NCBI GenBank assembly: GCA_013327885.1
Contig: JABUMY010000006.1
Span: 62,001-126,000, forward strand
Length of the DNA: 64,000 nt
Reading direction: 5' to 3'
DNA from: Flavisolibacter longurius
GTDB taxonomy: Bacteria > Bacteroidota > Bacteroidia > Chitinophagales > Chitinophagaceae
A program made the position numbers and the translations under genes. The notes beneath the pieces were generated by a model, which made no database searches, was not told where the DNA came from, and worked only from the letters and a program-made list of their open reading frames with translations. Below, one piece after another: positions 54,542-62,155 of this stretch (its first letter is position 1; every line of letters starts with the position of its first letter).

Positions 54542-55560
54542 TTCATTCGCCAGGTCGTTAACCCTTGTTCCACCAACCGGTAAGGCCGGTGATGGCCGCC
54601 AAATTTCCGTAAACTTTCGGTAACCGCATTTTTTGTTGTACCGGGGCAATAAAAAAGCAAAAAGCCGCCACCTCCGGCACCGGAAATTTTTCCGCCGGTA
54701 GCACCGTGTTTTATAGCGCAATCGTACATTTCTTTCAGGTGGCTATTGCTGATGCCGGAAGCCATTTTCCGCTTCAGCGAAAAACCAAGATCGAGCAATT
54801 CTCCCAACGAACCTGTTTCGCCTTTTAATAATGCGTTTTTCATCAACATCGCCTGTTCTTTCAGCCCGTGCATAGCCTCCACGGCCTCGCTATTCTGCGC
54901 TGATACATTTCTTGCCTGCTCCGCAATAATGGCGGCTGATTCGCGTGCCTGTCCGGAGTAATATAAGAGCAGGTGGTCTTCCAGGTGGCGCAGTACGTCG
55001 TTTGGCAAAGGCATTCCTTCCACCATAACGTCATTGCCCCTAAACGTCATAAAGTTTACCCCACCAAAGGTGGCCGCGTACTGATCCTGGCGGCCGCCAA
55101 CCCATTGCAGGTATTCTATTTCAATCTTGTAAGCATACTGCGCCATGTTGTCTTTACCCAGCGACAACGAAAGCATATCGGCAAAAGCGCCCAACATGGC
55201 CACCACAAGGGTAGAAGATGTACCAAGACCGGAGCCGGCCGGTGCATCGACGGAAGTCGTTAAATGAAATCCTGTTGTAAAAAGTTGGTAATCGTTTTGG
55301 ATACAATTGCAAACTGCTTTGAGAAGGTCAAGCTCGCCATCAATGGGCATTTCTTCCTGCAGGACAAATTCGGCTCTTATATTTTGGTCCGTTGCTTCCA
55401 GGACAATCTTTGGATCAGGAATTCGTTCAATGGAAGCATGGGCAAACAACGAGATGGTTGCATTAACAATAGCGCCGCCATACAATTCACAATAAGGACT
55501 GACGTCCGTTCCGCCACCGGCAAGTCCAATGCGAAGCGGTGCCTTGCTTCGATAGATCAT
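54538..55560 (-). CDS. hddA: D-glycero-alpha-D-manno-heptose-7-phosphate kinase
   Basis: This GHMP kinase makes heptose-1,7-bisphosphate. The 340-residue product has the N-terminal KAPLRIGLAGGGTDVSPYCE, the ATP loop VDAPAGSGLGTSSTL and the late GKISGAGGGGFLLFYC, as in HddA and fucokinase-like GHMP kinases. Its neighbours gmhA and the HddC-GmhB fusion fix the heptose assignment. It overlaps GT4 by 4 bases and gmhA by 4 bases. Confidence 0.95.
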   Translation of the reverse strand: MIYRSKAPLRIGLAGGGTDVSPYCELYGGAIVNATISLFAHASIERIPDPKIVLEATDQNIRAEFVLQEEMPIDGELDLLKAVCNCIQNDYQLFTTGFHLTTSVDAPAGSGLGTSSTLVVAMLGAFADMLSLSLGKDNMAQYAYKIEIEYLQWVGGRQDQYAATFGGVNFMTFRGNDVMVEGMPLPNDVLRHLEDHLLLYYSGQARESAAIIAEQARNVSAQNSEAVEAMHGLKEQAMLMKNALLKGETGSLGELLDLGFSLKRKMASGISNSHLKEMYDCAIKHGATGGKISGAGGGGFLLFYCPGTTKNAVTESLRKFGGHHRPYRLVEQGLTTWRMK

Positions 55561-56699
55561 GCTTTTGGTTTCAGTGATGCGTACAGGCCGATAAATGTCT
55601 GTACCAGGTTATCCCAAGAAAGCTTTTGTTTTTCGCTCTGCAGATAGGGTAAAAAATAGGAGGCACCTGTTTGGTAAAATTGAAGAATGCCATCGGCCAA
55701 CGCTTGCGGGTTGGGCTCAACGACCAGTCCTGCTTTTTGATGCGGCACCAGCGAAGGCAGTCCACCTACATTGGTAACGATCATTGGTTTTTCAAAATGA
55801 TAGGCAAGCGGCGTAACGCCACTTTGCGTGGCATTGCGGTAAGGCTGCACCACACAATCGGCAGCAGACAGGTATAGCCTCACATCGTTATCCGGGATAA
55901 AACCAGTGCGGAGGTAAACCGAATTTTCCAAACCATTTTCGGTGATGATCTGTTTGTAGATCGTTTCATCCTCGTAAAACTCGCCGGCAACAAGAAGCCG
56001 GATGTTTTCCTTTTTCACCCGCTCATCGGATAAGGCTTGCAGCAGCATATCAAGGCCTTTGTAGCGACGGATAAATCCAAAGAAAAGTATGATCTTTTCC
56101 CCGAGCGGAAGCGCTAGTTTTTCCCTGGCCTCTTTAGTGGAAAGCGGCGTGCCGAAATTATCGTAAAGCGGGTGCGGTACCAGTTGCGCCGGCTTGGTTT
56201 TTTCAAAACTGCGCAGGTCTTGCAGTACTTTTTCACTCATGGTCACAAAGGCATCGCATTGCGCTAAAAAATAGCGGGTAAATGGTTTGTCGCCGGGACG
56301 CTTTTCATGTGGTATCACGTTATCGGCAAGACAAATAATTTTTGTGTGCCTGTTCTTTTTGATCTGCCGGATAACCGTTCCTAAAGCCGGTCCCATGAAC
56401 GGCAACCAAAACCGAACGATAACCAGGTCTGGCTTTTCTTTTTCCAGGCGTTTGCCCACCCGCAGCCAGTTGGCGGGATTGACGGAATTGATCAAACTCC
56501 GGATGGGTATGCCCTCGGGTGCCGGTTCATCGGTAAACTGCGATTTGCCGGGGAAAAGAAAAGAAGGGTATTGCAGGGAAAAGGAAACGATAGTGCAGTC
56601 ATGACCTTGCGTGATGAATTCTTTGGCAAGGCGATGATTGAAGGTTGTGATGCCGCCGCCGCGTAAGGGATGCGCCGAACCAATGATCAGGACCTTCAT
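55557..56699 (-). CDS. Glycosyltransferase family 4
   Basis: The 380-residue GT-B enzyme begins MKVLIIGSAHPLRGGGITTFN, with an acceptor loop near the start and the donor-site KIILFFGFIRRYKGLDMLLQAL and GVTPLAYHFEKPMIVTNVGG late. It would transfer a sugar, possibly heptose, to a lipid-linked glycan. It overlaps hddA by 4 bases and GT2 by 1 base (TAATG), so it is in the same operon. Confidence 0.9.
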   Translation of the reverse strand: MKVLIIGSAHPLRGGGITTFNHRLAKEFITQGHDCTIVSFSLQYPSFLFPGKSQFTDEPAPEGIPIRSLINSVNPANWLRVGKRLEKEKPDLVIVRFWLPFMGPALGTVIRQIKKNRHTKIICLADNVIPHEKRPGDKPFTRYFLAQCDAFVTMSEKVLQDLRSFEKTKPAQLVPHPLYDNFGTPLSTKEAREKLALPLGEKIILFFGFIRRYKGLDMLLQALSDERVKKENIRLLVAGEFYEDETIYKQIITENGLENSVYLRTGFIPDNDVRLYLSAADCVVQPYRNATQSGVTPLAYHFEKPMIVTNVGGLPSLVPHQKAGLVVEPNPQALADGILQFYQTGASYFLPYLQSEKQKLSWDNLVQTFIGLYASLKPKA

Positions 56700-57640
56700 T
56701 ACAAGCCGATTTTATCTTCAATAAGATAGGCGTTGCGGCCCGGTGCATTACGGGTGACCAGTTCAGAAACAAACCCGGCAAGAAACAATTGCATGCCAAT
56801 GATAACAGATGTTATTGCAAAATAAAACGAGGGACGGTTGGTCACCCAGAATTCCGGATCGACGATTTTGGCAATGATAAGATAGATGCTCATGCCAAGG
56901 CCAAGCAGGAAAAACAAGGTGCCCCAAAGCCCGAAAAAATGCATCGGCCGCTTGGAGAATTTGCCAACAAAAAAGATGGAAAGCAGGTCAAGAAAACCAT
57001 TGACAAAACGGTCCCAGCCAAACTTGGTAACACCGTATTTGCGCTTGCGGTGCTCCACCACTTTTTCGCCTATGCGGCGAAAGCCCGCCCACTTGGCCAG
57101 CACCGGGATATACCGGTGCATTTCACCATAAACCTCGATGCTTTTCACCACTTTTCTGCGGTAAGCCTTTAGTCCGCAGTTAAAATCGTGCAGGTGAATG
57201 CCGGATACTTTACGGGTAACGGCATTGAACAGTTTTGATGGAATATTTTTGGTGAGGGTATTGTCGTAGCGGACTTTTTTCCAACCGCTCACGAGATCGT
57301 AACCTTCCTGCGCTACCATATAAAATAATTGCGGGATCTCGTCAGGACTGTCCTGCAGGTCAGCATCCATCGTGATCACCACATCGCCTTTGGCAGCTTT
57401 AAAACCTTCGTTCAGCGCAGCCGACTTGCCGTAATTGCGCTGGAATTTGATGCCTTTGATGTTTTCGTTTTTCCGGCTCAGTGATTCAATGACTTCCCAG
57501 GAATTGTCGTTACTGCCATCATCCACCAGGATCACTTCATAACTGTATTGTTGCTCCGCACACACACGGGCTATCCAGTCGCACAATTCCGGCAGCGACT
57601 CTTCTTCATTCAGCAGGGGAACAACAAGAGAAAGGTTCAT
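56699..57640 (-). CDS. Membrane glycosyltransferase family 2 (polyprenyl-phosphate type)
   Basis: The 313-residue product has a GT-A domain (MNLSLVVPLLNEEESLPELC, DDGSNDNSWEVIE, MDADLQDSPDEI) and two C-terminal transmembrane helices (FGLWGTLFFLLGLGMSIYLI and the FYFAITSVIIGMQLFLAG segment). It resembles GtrB/ArnC/DPM1, which load a sugar onto undecaprenyl phosphate on the inner membrane. Location is the cytoplasmic membrane. Substrate unknown. Confidence 0.93.
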   Translation of the reverse strand: MNLSLVVPLLNEEESLPELCDWIARVCAEQQYSYEVILVDDGSNDNSWEVIESLSRKNENIKGIKFQRNYGKSAALNEGFKAAKGDVVITMDADLQDSPDEIPQLFYMVAQEGYDLVSGWKKVRYDNTLTKNIPSKLFNAVTRKVSGIHLHDFNCGLKAYRRKVVKSIEVYGEMHRYIPVLAKWAGFRRIGEKVVEHRKRKYGVTKFGWDRFVNGFLDLLSIFFVGKFSKRPMHFFGLWGTLFFLLGLGMSIYLIIAKIVDPEFWVTNRPSFYFAITSVIIGMQLFLAGFVSELVTRNAPGRNAYLIEDKIGL

Positions 57641-58212
57641 TAATAAGAAGATTGTTGGTAATTGTCCTGTTCAAAAACGGGTGGCTTGCGCTTAATAATA
57701 AAAGCAAACAAAATGGCAAACAAGCCGGTGACACCTACATAATATAGATAGGTTTTGATAAAATCAAAAACCGTTGATTTTACAATCTGCTCGCGGGACA
57801 GATCCATCGCTTTCACCAGGTCATCAATTTCTTTTTGCGGCCGCTTGGCAGCGATCAGCAGGTTTTCTGACTGTGTACGGAACGTATCAAAAAAACCCGG
57901 GTTAATGTATTTCAGGTAAATAAAATACGTGGCCGTGAAAAAAGCTTCAAACAGGAGCACGGCGATAAACATGGCTTTGAACGCTTCCCGCATTTCAATC
58001 CAGCCACCGTTGTCACGGCGCAGCCGGATGCCGCAAAGAAAAAGCATCACAAGCACTACTACGTAGCCGGCAAACATCAGCATAGAAAAATAGATTGGGT
58101 TGCTGGCACCAATGCTGTGTCGCAGCACGACAAAAATGGCATAGACCACGCCTATCATCAATCCCCACCGCAGGCCATGTGAGCCACTGTTAACCGTTTG
58201 TTCGTTATTCAT
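57640..58212 (-). CDS. DUF4199 membrane protein
   Basis: The 190-residue product has about four transmembrane helices (about 15-35, 42-62, 80-100, 155-175) typical of DUF4199, a Bacteroidota-specific integral membrane family without known function. It shares an ATGA overlap with the degenerate dihydroorotase and a TAATG overlap with GT2. The cluster suggests some link to envelope lipid or glycan work, but this is inference. Confidence 0.9.
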   Translation of the reverse strand: MNNEQTVNSGSHGLRWGLMIGVVYAIFVVLRHSIGASNPIYFSMLMFAGYVVVLVMLFLCGIRLRRDNGGWIEMREAFKAMFIAVLLFEAFFTATYFIYLKYINPGFFDTFRTQSENLLIAAKRPQKEIDDLVKAMDLSREQIVKSTVFDFIKTYLYYVGVTGLFAILFAFIIKRKPPVFEQDNYQQSSY

Positions 58213-59468
58213 AAAGGTTTCAAAATTAGTTTGTCATGGGCAATTATGCCGTAAGGCTTACCCGTAAGTGTTTTGCCAAAAAACGGCGAGTTGCGGGATC
58301 GCGAAGCAAAGCTTTCCGGCACCCATTCTTCCTCCGGGGCAAACAGGCTGAAACGGGCTTGCTGGCCGGTGGCCACTGTTACCGATGGCAATCCGAAAAG
58401 CCGCCGGGGAGACGTGGATAAAAGTTCAGTGATGCGCTCCAGCGAAAGACCGGGCATGCTGGTCTTCACAAGGGCAAACGCCGTTTCCAAAGCGATCATG
58501 CCGGGCTTTGCATATTCAAATTCAACAACTTTATTATCGGTATGGTGGGGCAGGTGGTGCGATGCAATGCAATCCACTGTTCCGTCTTCCACCGCTTTGC
58601 GGATCGCATCGCGGTCGGCTGCCGTACGGAGCGGAGGGGATAACTTTAAATTGGTATCGTAACCGGTAAGATCGGCGTCAGTAAACAGCAGGTGTGCAGG
58701 GGTTACCGAACAACTTACGGGCAACCCTTCCGCTTTTGCTATGCGTACCAGTTCCAACCCTTTGGCGGTAGAAACACCGGTGAAATGAATGGCTGAACCG
58801 GTGTAGCGGGTAAGCTCAATATCGCGGCTGATCATCAACTCTTCGGCAATGGCAGGTTTACCCGGTAATCCCAATTGGGTAGATACAACACCTTCATTCA
58901 TTAGTCCAGGACCGCTGATGCTTTGCTCGTCCGGTACCTGGATGATGATCTTGCCGATAGCTTTTACATATTGCAAAGCTTTGAGTAAAAGTCCGGAAGA
59001 CTGCACCGGGTGAATGCCATCGCTGAAAGCCACAGCACCGCTCTGGTGCATGTCGTACATTTCGGACAGCTCTTTTCCTTCCACGTTTTTGGTGATGGCA
59101 CCGATTGGGTGAAGACCAACCGGCAGGCTTTTGCTACGCTGCACGATGTATTCAACACCAGCTTTTTGGTAAACAACGGGTTGGGTGTTGGGCAGGAGGA
59201 ATACATCAGTATAACCCCCATGCGCAGCCGCAGTTGCGCCGGTTTCGAGTGTTTCGCGAAACTCAAAACCAGGATCGCAAAAATTGGCAAAGACATCGGT
59301 AAAACCCGGGGAAATGCACAGTCCGGATACGGATATGGTTTTGTCGGCCGAACCATCAATGGCGCCTATTTCCGATACAAAACCGTTCTGAACGAGGATA
59401 TCAAGCTGTTGCCGGTGAAAAGAGGAAGCTGCATCGATGACAGTTACACCTTTTAAGAGAATGTCCAT
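58209..59468 (-). CDS. Dihydroorotase-fold protein lacking catalytic metal ligands
   Basis: The 419-residue product has the length and overall pattern of class I dihydroorotase (pyrimidine synthesis; closes carbamoyl aspartate to dihydroorotate). The His-x-His motif, normally D-x-H-x-H-x-R-E-P-G, reads DVFANFCDPG (Phe60, Asn62, Cys64). The later His (AHCED) reads QVPDEQ, the CHVST His reads TGVST, and the ATDHAPH Asp reads ASHHLPH. All usual ligands are replaced, so it is almost certainly not catalytic. Inactive homologues (PyrC'-type) in other bacteria bind and support aspartate transcarbamoylase; no pyrB is in the window. It starts the heptose/glycan operon. Confidence 0.85.
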   Translation of the reverse strand: MDILLKGVTVIDAASSFHRQQLDILVQNGFVSEIGAIDGSADKTISVSGLCISPGFTDVFANFCDPGFEFRETLETGATAAAHGGYTDVFLLPNTQPVVYQKAGVEYIVQRSKSLPVGLHPIGAITKNVEGKELSEMYDMHQSGAVAFSDGIHPVQSSGLLLKALQYVKAIGKIIIQVPDEQSISGPGLMNEGVVSTQLGLPGKPAIAEELMISRDIELTRYTGSAIHFTGVSTAKGLELVRIAKAEGLPVSCSVTPAHLLFTDADLTGYDTNLKLSPPLRTAADRDAIRKAVEDGTVDCIASHHLPHHTDNKVVEFEYAKPGMIALETAFALVKTSMPGLSLERITELLSTSPRRLFGLPSVTVATGQQARFSLFAPEEEWVPESFASRSRNSPFFGKTLTGKPYGIIAHDKLILKPL

Positions 59469-59739
59469 TAAGCTGCGAAGATAAGTTTTTCACCAGAACG
59501 GTTGAAATTTGAAGGGTGATTCCTGTCATGCGGTTTGGTATCTCTTAAGAGACAAAATCAAACGAGAGAACCAGGTACATGTAACATCTTCTCAAAACCA
59601 CACCCAGTAACAGTTTCCTAGCGAATCAACCTCATTTGTTTGCCAAAAAAGGCGTATTTATACTAACAAAATGGAAAAAAAACTAGATATTAGCGGCTTC
59701 AATTAATCAGACCGCATCATTTTAAACGCTAACTTATAA

Positions 59740-60861
59740 ATGAAAACTGCACTTATCACAGGGATCACCGGGCAGGACGGGGCTTATTTGGCCGAGCTGC
59801 TTTTGGAGAAAGGCTACATGGTACACGGTATCAAACGCCGCTCCTCGCTGATCAACACCGACCGTATTGACCATCTTTACCAGGACCCACACGAAAACAA
59901 TGTTCGCCTGAAACTTCACTACGGCGACCTGACCGACTCTACTAACCTTATTCGCATTATCCAGGAAACTAGGCCCGACGAGATCTATAACCTCGCTGCC
60001 ATGTCGCATGTAAAGGTTTCCTTTGATACACCGGAATACACCGCTAATGCCGATGGCATTGGCACCCTTCGCCTGCTGGAAGCGATCCGCATCCTGGGAC
60101 TGGAGAACAAGACAAAGATCTACCAGGCCTCTACCTCCGAGCTGTATGGACTGGTGCAGGAAATCCCCCAGCGGGAGACCACCCCTTTCTACCCAAGAAG
60201 CCCTTACGCAGTGGCTAAATTATACGGCTACTGGATCACGGTGAACTACCGTGAAGCCTACGGCATGTTTGCCTGCAACGGTATCCTTTTTAACCACGAA
60301 AGCCCGCTGCGTGGCGAAACCTTTGTAACCCGCAAGATCACCCGTGCCGTGGCAGCCATTGCCACCGGTCACCAGGACTGCCTGTACATGGGTAACCTGG
60401 ATGCCCAACGCGACTGGGGTCACGCCAAAGATTACGTAGAAGCGATGTGGCGCATCCTGCAGCAGGACAAGCCCGAAGATTTTGTGATCGCAACCGGTGT
60501 CACTACGAAAGTTCGTGAATTTATTTCCATGGCCTTTGCCGAAGTGGGCATTATGCTGGAGTTTGAAGGTCACGGCCTGCAGGAAAAAGGCATCGTGGTG
60601 GCTTGCGCCAATCCTGAGTTCCAGATCCCTGTTGGCAAGTCAGTTGTTGCCATCGATCCTGCTTATTTCCGTCCCACGGAGGTTGACCTTTTGATTGGCG
60701 ATGCCACCAAGGCAAGGACCGTGCTGGGCTGGGAACCAAAGTACGACCTCAAAATGCTGGTGCAGGAAATGATGGCCGCCGATGTGAAAAAAGTCAGCAA
60801 CGCCACCAAAGTAGGTGTGGAGCAGATCTACTCTTACATCAACCGCTTCGAAGAAAGATAG
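59740..60861 (+). CDS. gmd: GDP-mannose 4,6-dehydratase
   Basis: This enzyme makes GDP-4-keto-6-deoxymannose, the precursor of GDP-fucose, GDP-rhamnose and GDP-perosamine. The 373-residue short-chain dehydrogenase has [20 protein letters not shown] (NADP loop), [18 protein letters not shown], the catalytic Tyr-x3-Lys in [13 protein letters not shown] and [15 protein letters not shown]. No fcl/wcaG epimerase follows, so the end product of the branch is not visible here. A terminator follows. Confidence 0.97.
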   Translation: MKTALITGITGQDGAYLAELLLEKGYMVHGIKRRSSLINTDRIDHLYQDPHENNVRLKLHYGDLTDSTNLIRIIQETRPDEIYNLAAMSHVKVSFDTPEYTANADGIGTLRLLEAIRILGLENKTKIYQASTSELYGLVQEIPQRETTPFYPRSPYAVAKLYGYWITVNYREAYGMFACNGILFNHESPLRGETFVTRKITRAVAAIATGHQDCLYMGNLDAQRDWGHAKDYVEAMWRILQQDKPEDFVIATGVTTKVREFISMAFAEVGIMLEFEGHGLQEKGIVVACANPEFQIPVGKSVVAIDPAYFRPTEVDLLIGDATKARTVLGWEPKYDLKMLVQEMMAADVKKVSNATKVGVEQIYSYINRFEER

Positions 60862-60968
60862 TGTCTGAACTTGGATTTGTGGGATGAATGAGATGGAAAG
60901 GGTAAAACACATTTCTTAACTTTCTCACCTCAGTGCATCAAACTTTTTTCAGCTAAAAGCATAAGAAT

Positions 60969-60998
60969 AAAATGGGACCTATTATGGTCCCATTTTTT
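60969..60998 (+). terminator. Terminator of gmd
   Basis: AAAATGGGACC and GGTCCCATTTT form an 11-base-pair stem with a 6-base loop and T run. Confidence 0.88.
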
Positions 60999-61053
60999 AT
61001 GGGATAAACAAACAGAAAGTTTTGAAGATAGTAATGACACAGCCAGACAAAAA

Positions 61054-61086
61054 ATTCGTGTAATTCGTGCAAAAATTTATGTTTAA
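61054..61086 (+). repeat. ATTCGTG-type element directly before the aldo/keto reductase gene
   Basis: The 33 bases reaching the ATG read ATTCGTGTAATTCGTG then CAAAAATTTATGTTTAA. They match the element before hutG (34116-34149) at nearly every position apart from one 1-base gap. Confidence 0.6.
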
Positions 61087-62070
61087 ATGAAGTATAGAAA
61101 ATTCAGGGATACAGAGATTTCAGAGATTGGTCTTGGCACCTGGCAACTGGGAAGTTCAGACTGGGGCACACTGGCGGAAGAAGATGCATTTGCCATTTTG
61201 CAAACTTTTGTTGATGGCGGCGGTAACTTTATTGATACCGCAGATGTATATGGTTCCGGCATCAGCGAAAAAACAATCGGTACCTTTTTAAAGAAAACCA
61301 GCAAGCCGTTGTACGTAGCTACCAAGTTGGGAAGAAGAGGCGACGGCACCTGTGGCTGGCCGCAAAACTTTACGTACAAGTCTATGCGGGAACACGTAGA
61401 AAGTTCTTTGCAGAACCTGGGACAATCACAGCTTTTTTTAGAGCAGTTGCATTGCATTCCAACAGAAGAACTGCGTAAGGGCGATATCTTCAACAACTTT
61501 CGGCAGTTAAAAGCAGAAGGTTTGATCAGGCACTGGGGTGTTAGCGTGGAAACCAGTGAAGAAGCCCTGCTTTGCCTGGAGCAGGAAGGACTGGCTTCGC
61601 TGCAAATAATCTTCAATCTTTTCCGCCAGCATGTGGCTGAAGAGGTGTTTGCCAAAGCAAAAGAAAAAGGGGTAGCGCTGATCGTCCGCGTGCCGCTGGC
61701 CAGTGGGCTCTTGACAGGAAAGTTTACGGAGACAACCACTTTTCCCGAATCAGATCACCGCAATTATAACCGCAATGGTGATGCGTTCAATGCAGGTGAA
61801 ACATTCTCAGGTATTGCTTTTTCCGAAGGTGTACAGCATGCAAAAAAGATGACAGATATGTTGCCGGAAGGACCGCTGGCACAATGGGCACTCCGTTGGA
61901 TCCTCGATCACCCGGAAGTAACCACGGTGATCCCAGGTGCCTCCAGTTCAAAACAGGTGGAAAGTAACCTGGCCGCAGCAGCGCTGGCGCCGGTTCCGGA
62001 AGCCGTACACCAGGAGCTGCGAGCTTATTATGACCAATCGGTAAAGCCCTCCATCAGAGGTCACTATTGA
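61087..62070 (+). CDS. Aldo/keto reductase
   Basis: The 327-residue NADPH-dependent reductase has the AKR tetrad: Asp50, Tyr55 (FIDTADVYGSG), Lys80 (YVATKLGRRG) and His122 (LEQLHCIPTE). The C-terminal NADP site (VIPGASSSKQVESNL) follows. It reduces aldehydes or ketones, or opens sugar lactones; the substrate is unknown. It is monocistronic, between the gmd terminator and a bidirectional terminator. Confidence 0.92.
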   Translation: MKYRKFRDTEISEIGLGTWQLGSSDWGTLAEEDAFAILQTFVDGGGNFIDTADVYGSGISEKTIGTFLKKTSKPLYVATKLGRRGDGTCGWPQNFTYKSMREHVESSLQNLGQSQLFLEQLHCIPTEELRKGDIFNNFRQLKAEGLIRHWGVSVETSEEALLCLEQEGLASLQIIFNLFRQHVAEEVFAKAKEKGVALIVRVPLASGLLTGKFTETTTFPESDHRNYNRNGDAFNAGETFSGIAFSEGVQHAKKMTDMLPEGPLAQWALRWILDHPEVTTVIPGASSSKQVESNLAAAALAPVPEAVHQELRAYYDQSVKPSIRGHY

Positions 62071-62096
62071 TTTTGATAAATATAAAGTCTTAAAAA

Positions 62097-62127
62097 AAAG
62101 AGCCGTTCTTTTCAGAACGGCTCTTTT
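62097..62127. terminator. Bidirectional terminator
   Basis: AAAAGAGCCGTTCT and AGAACGGCTCTTTT arms enclose a short loop between two converging genes. Confidence 0.9.
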
Positions 62128-62155
62128 GATTTATACAAAATGTATCGATCGATTC

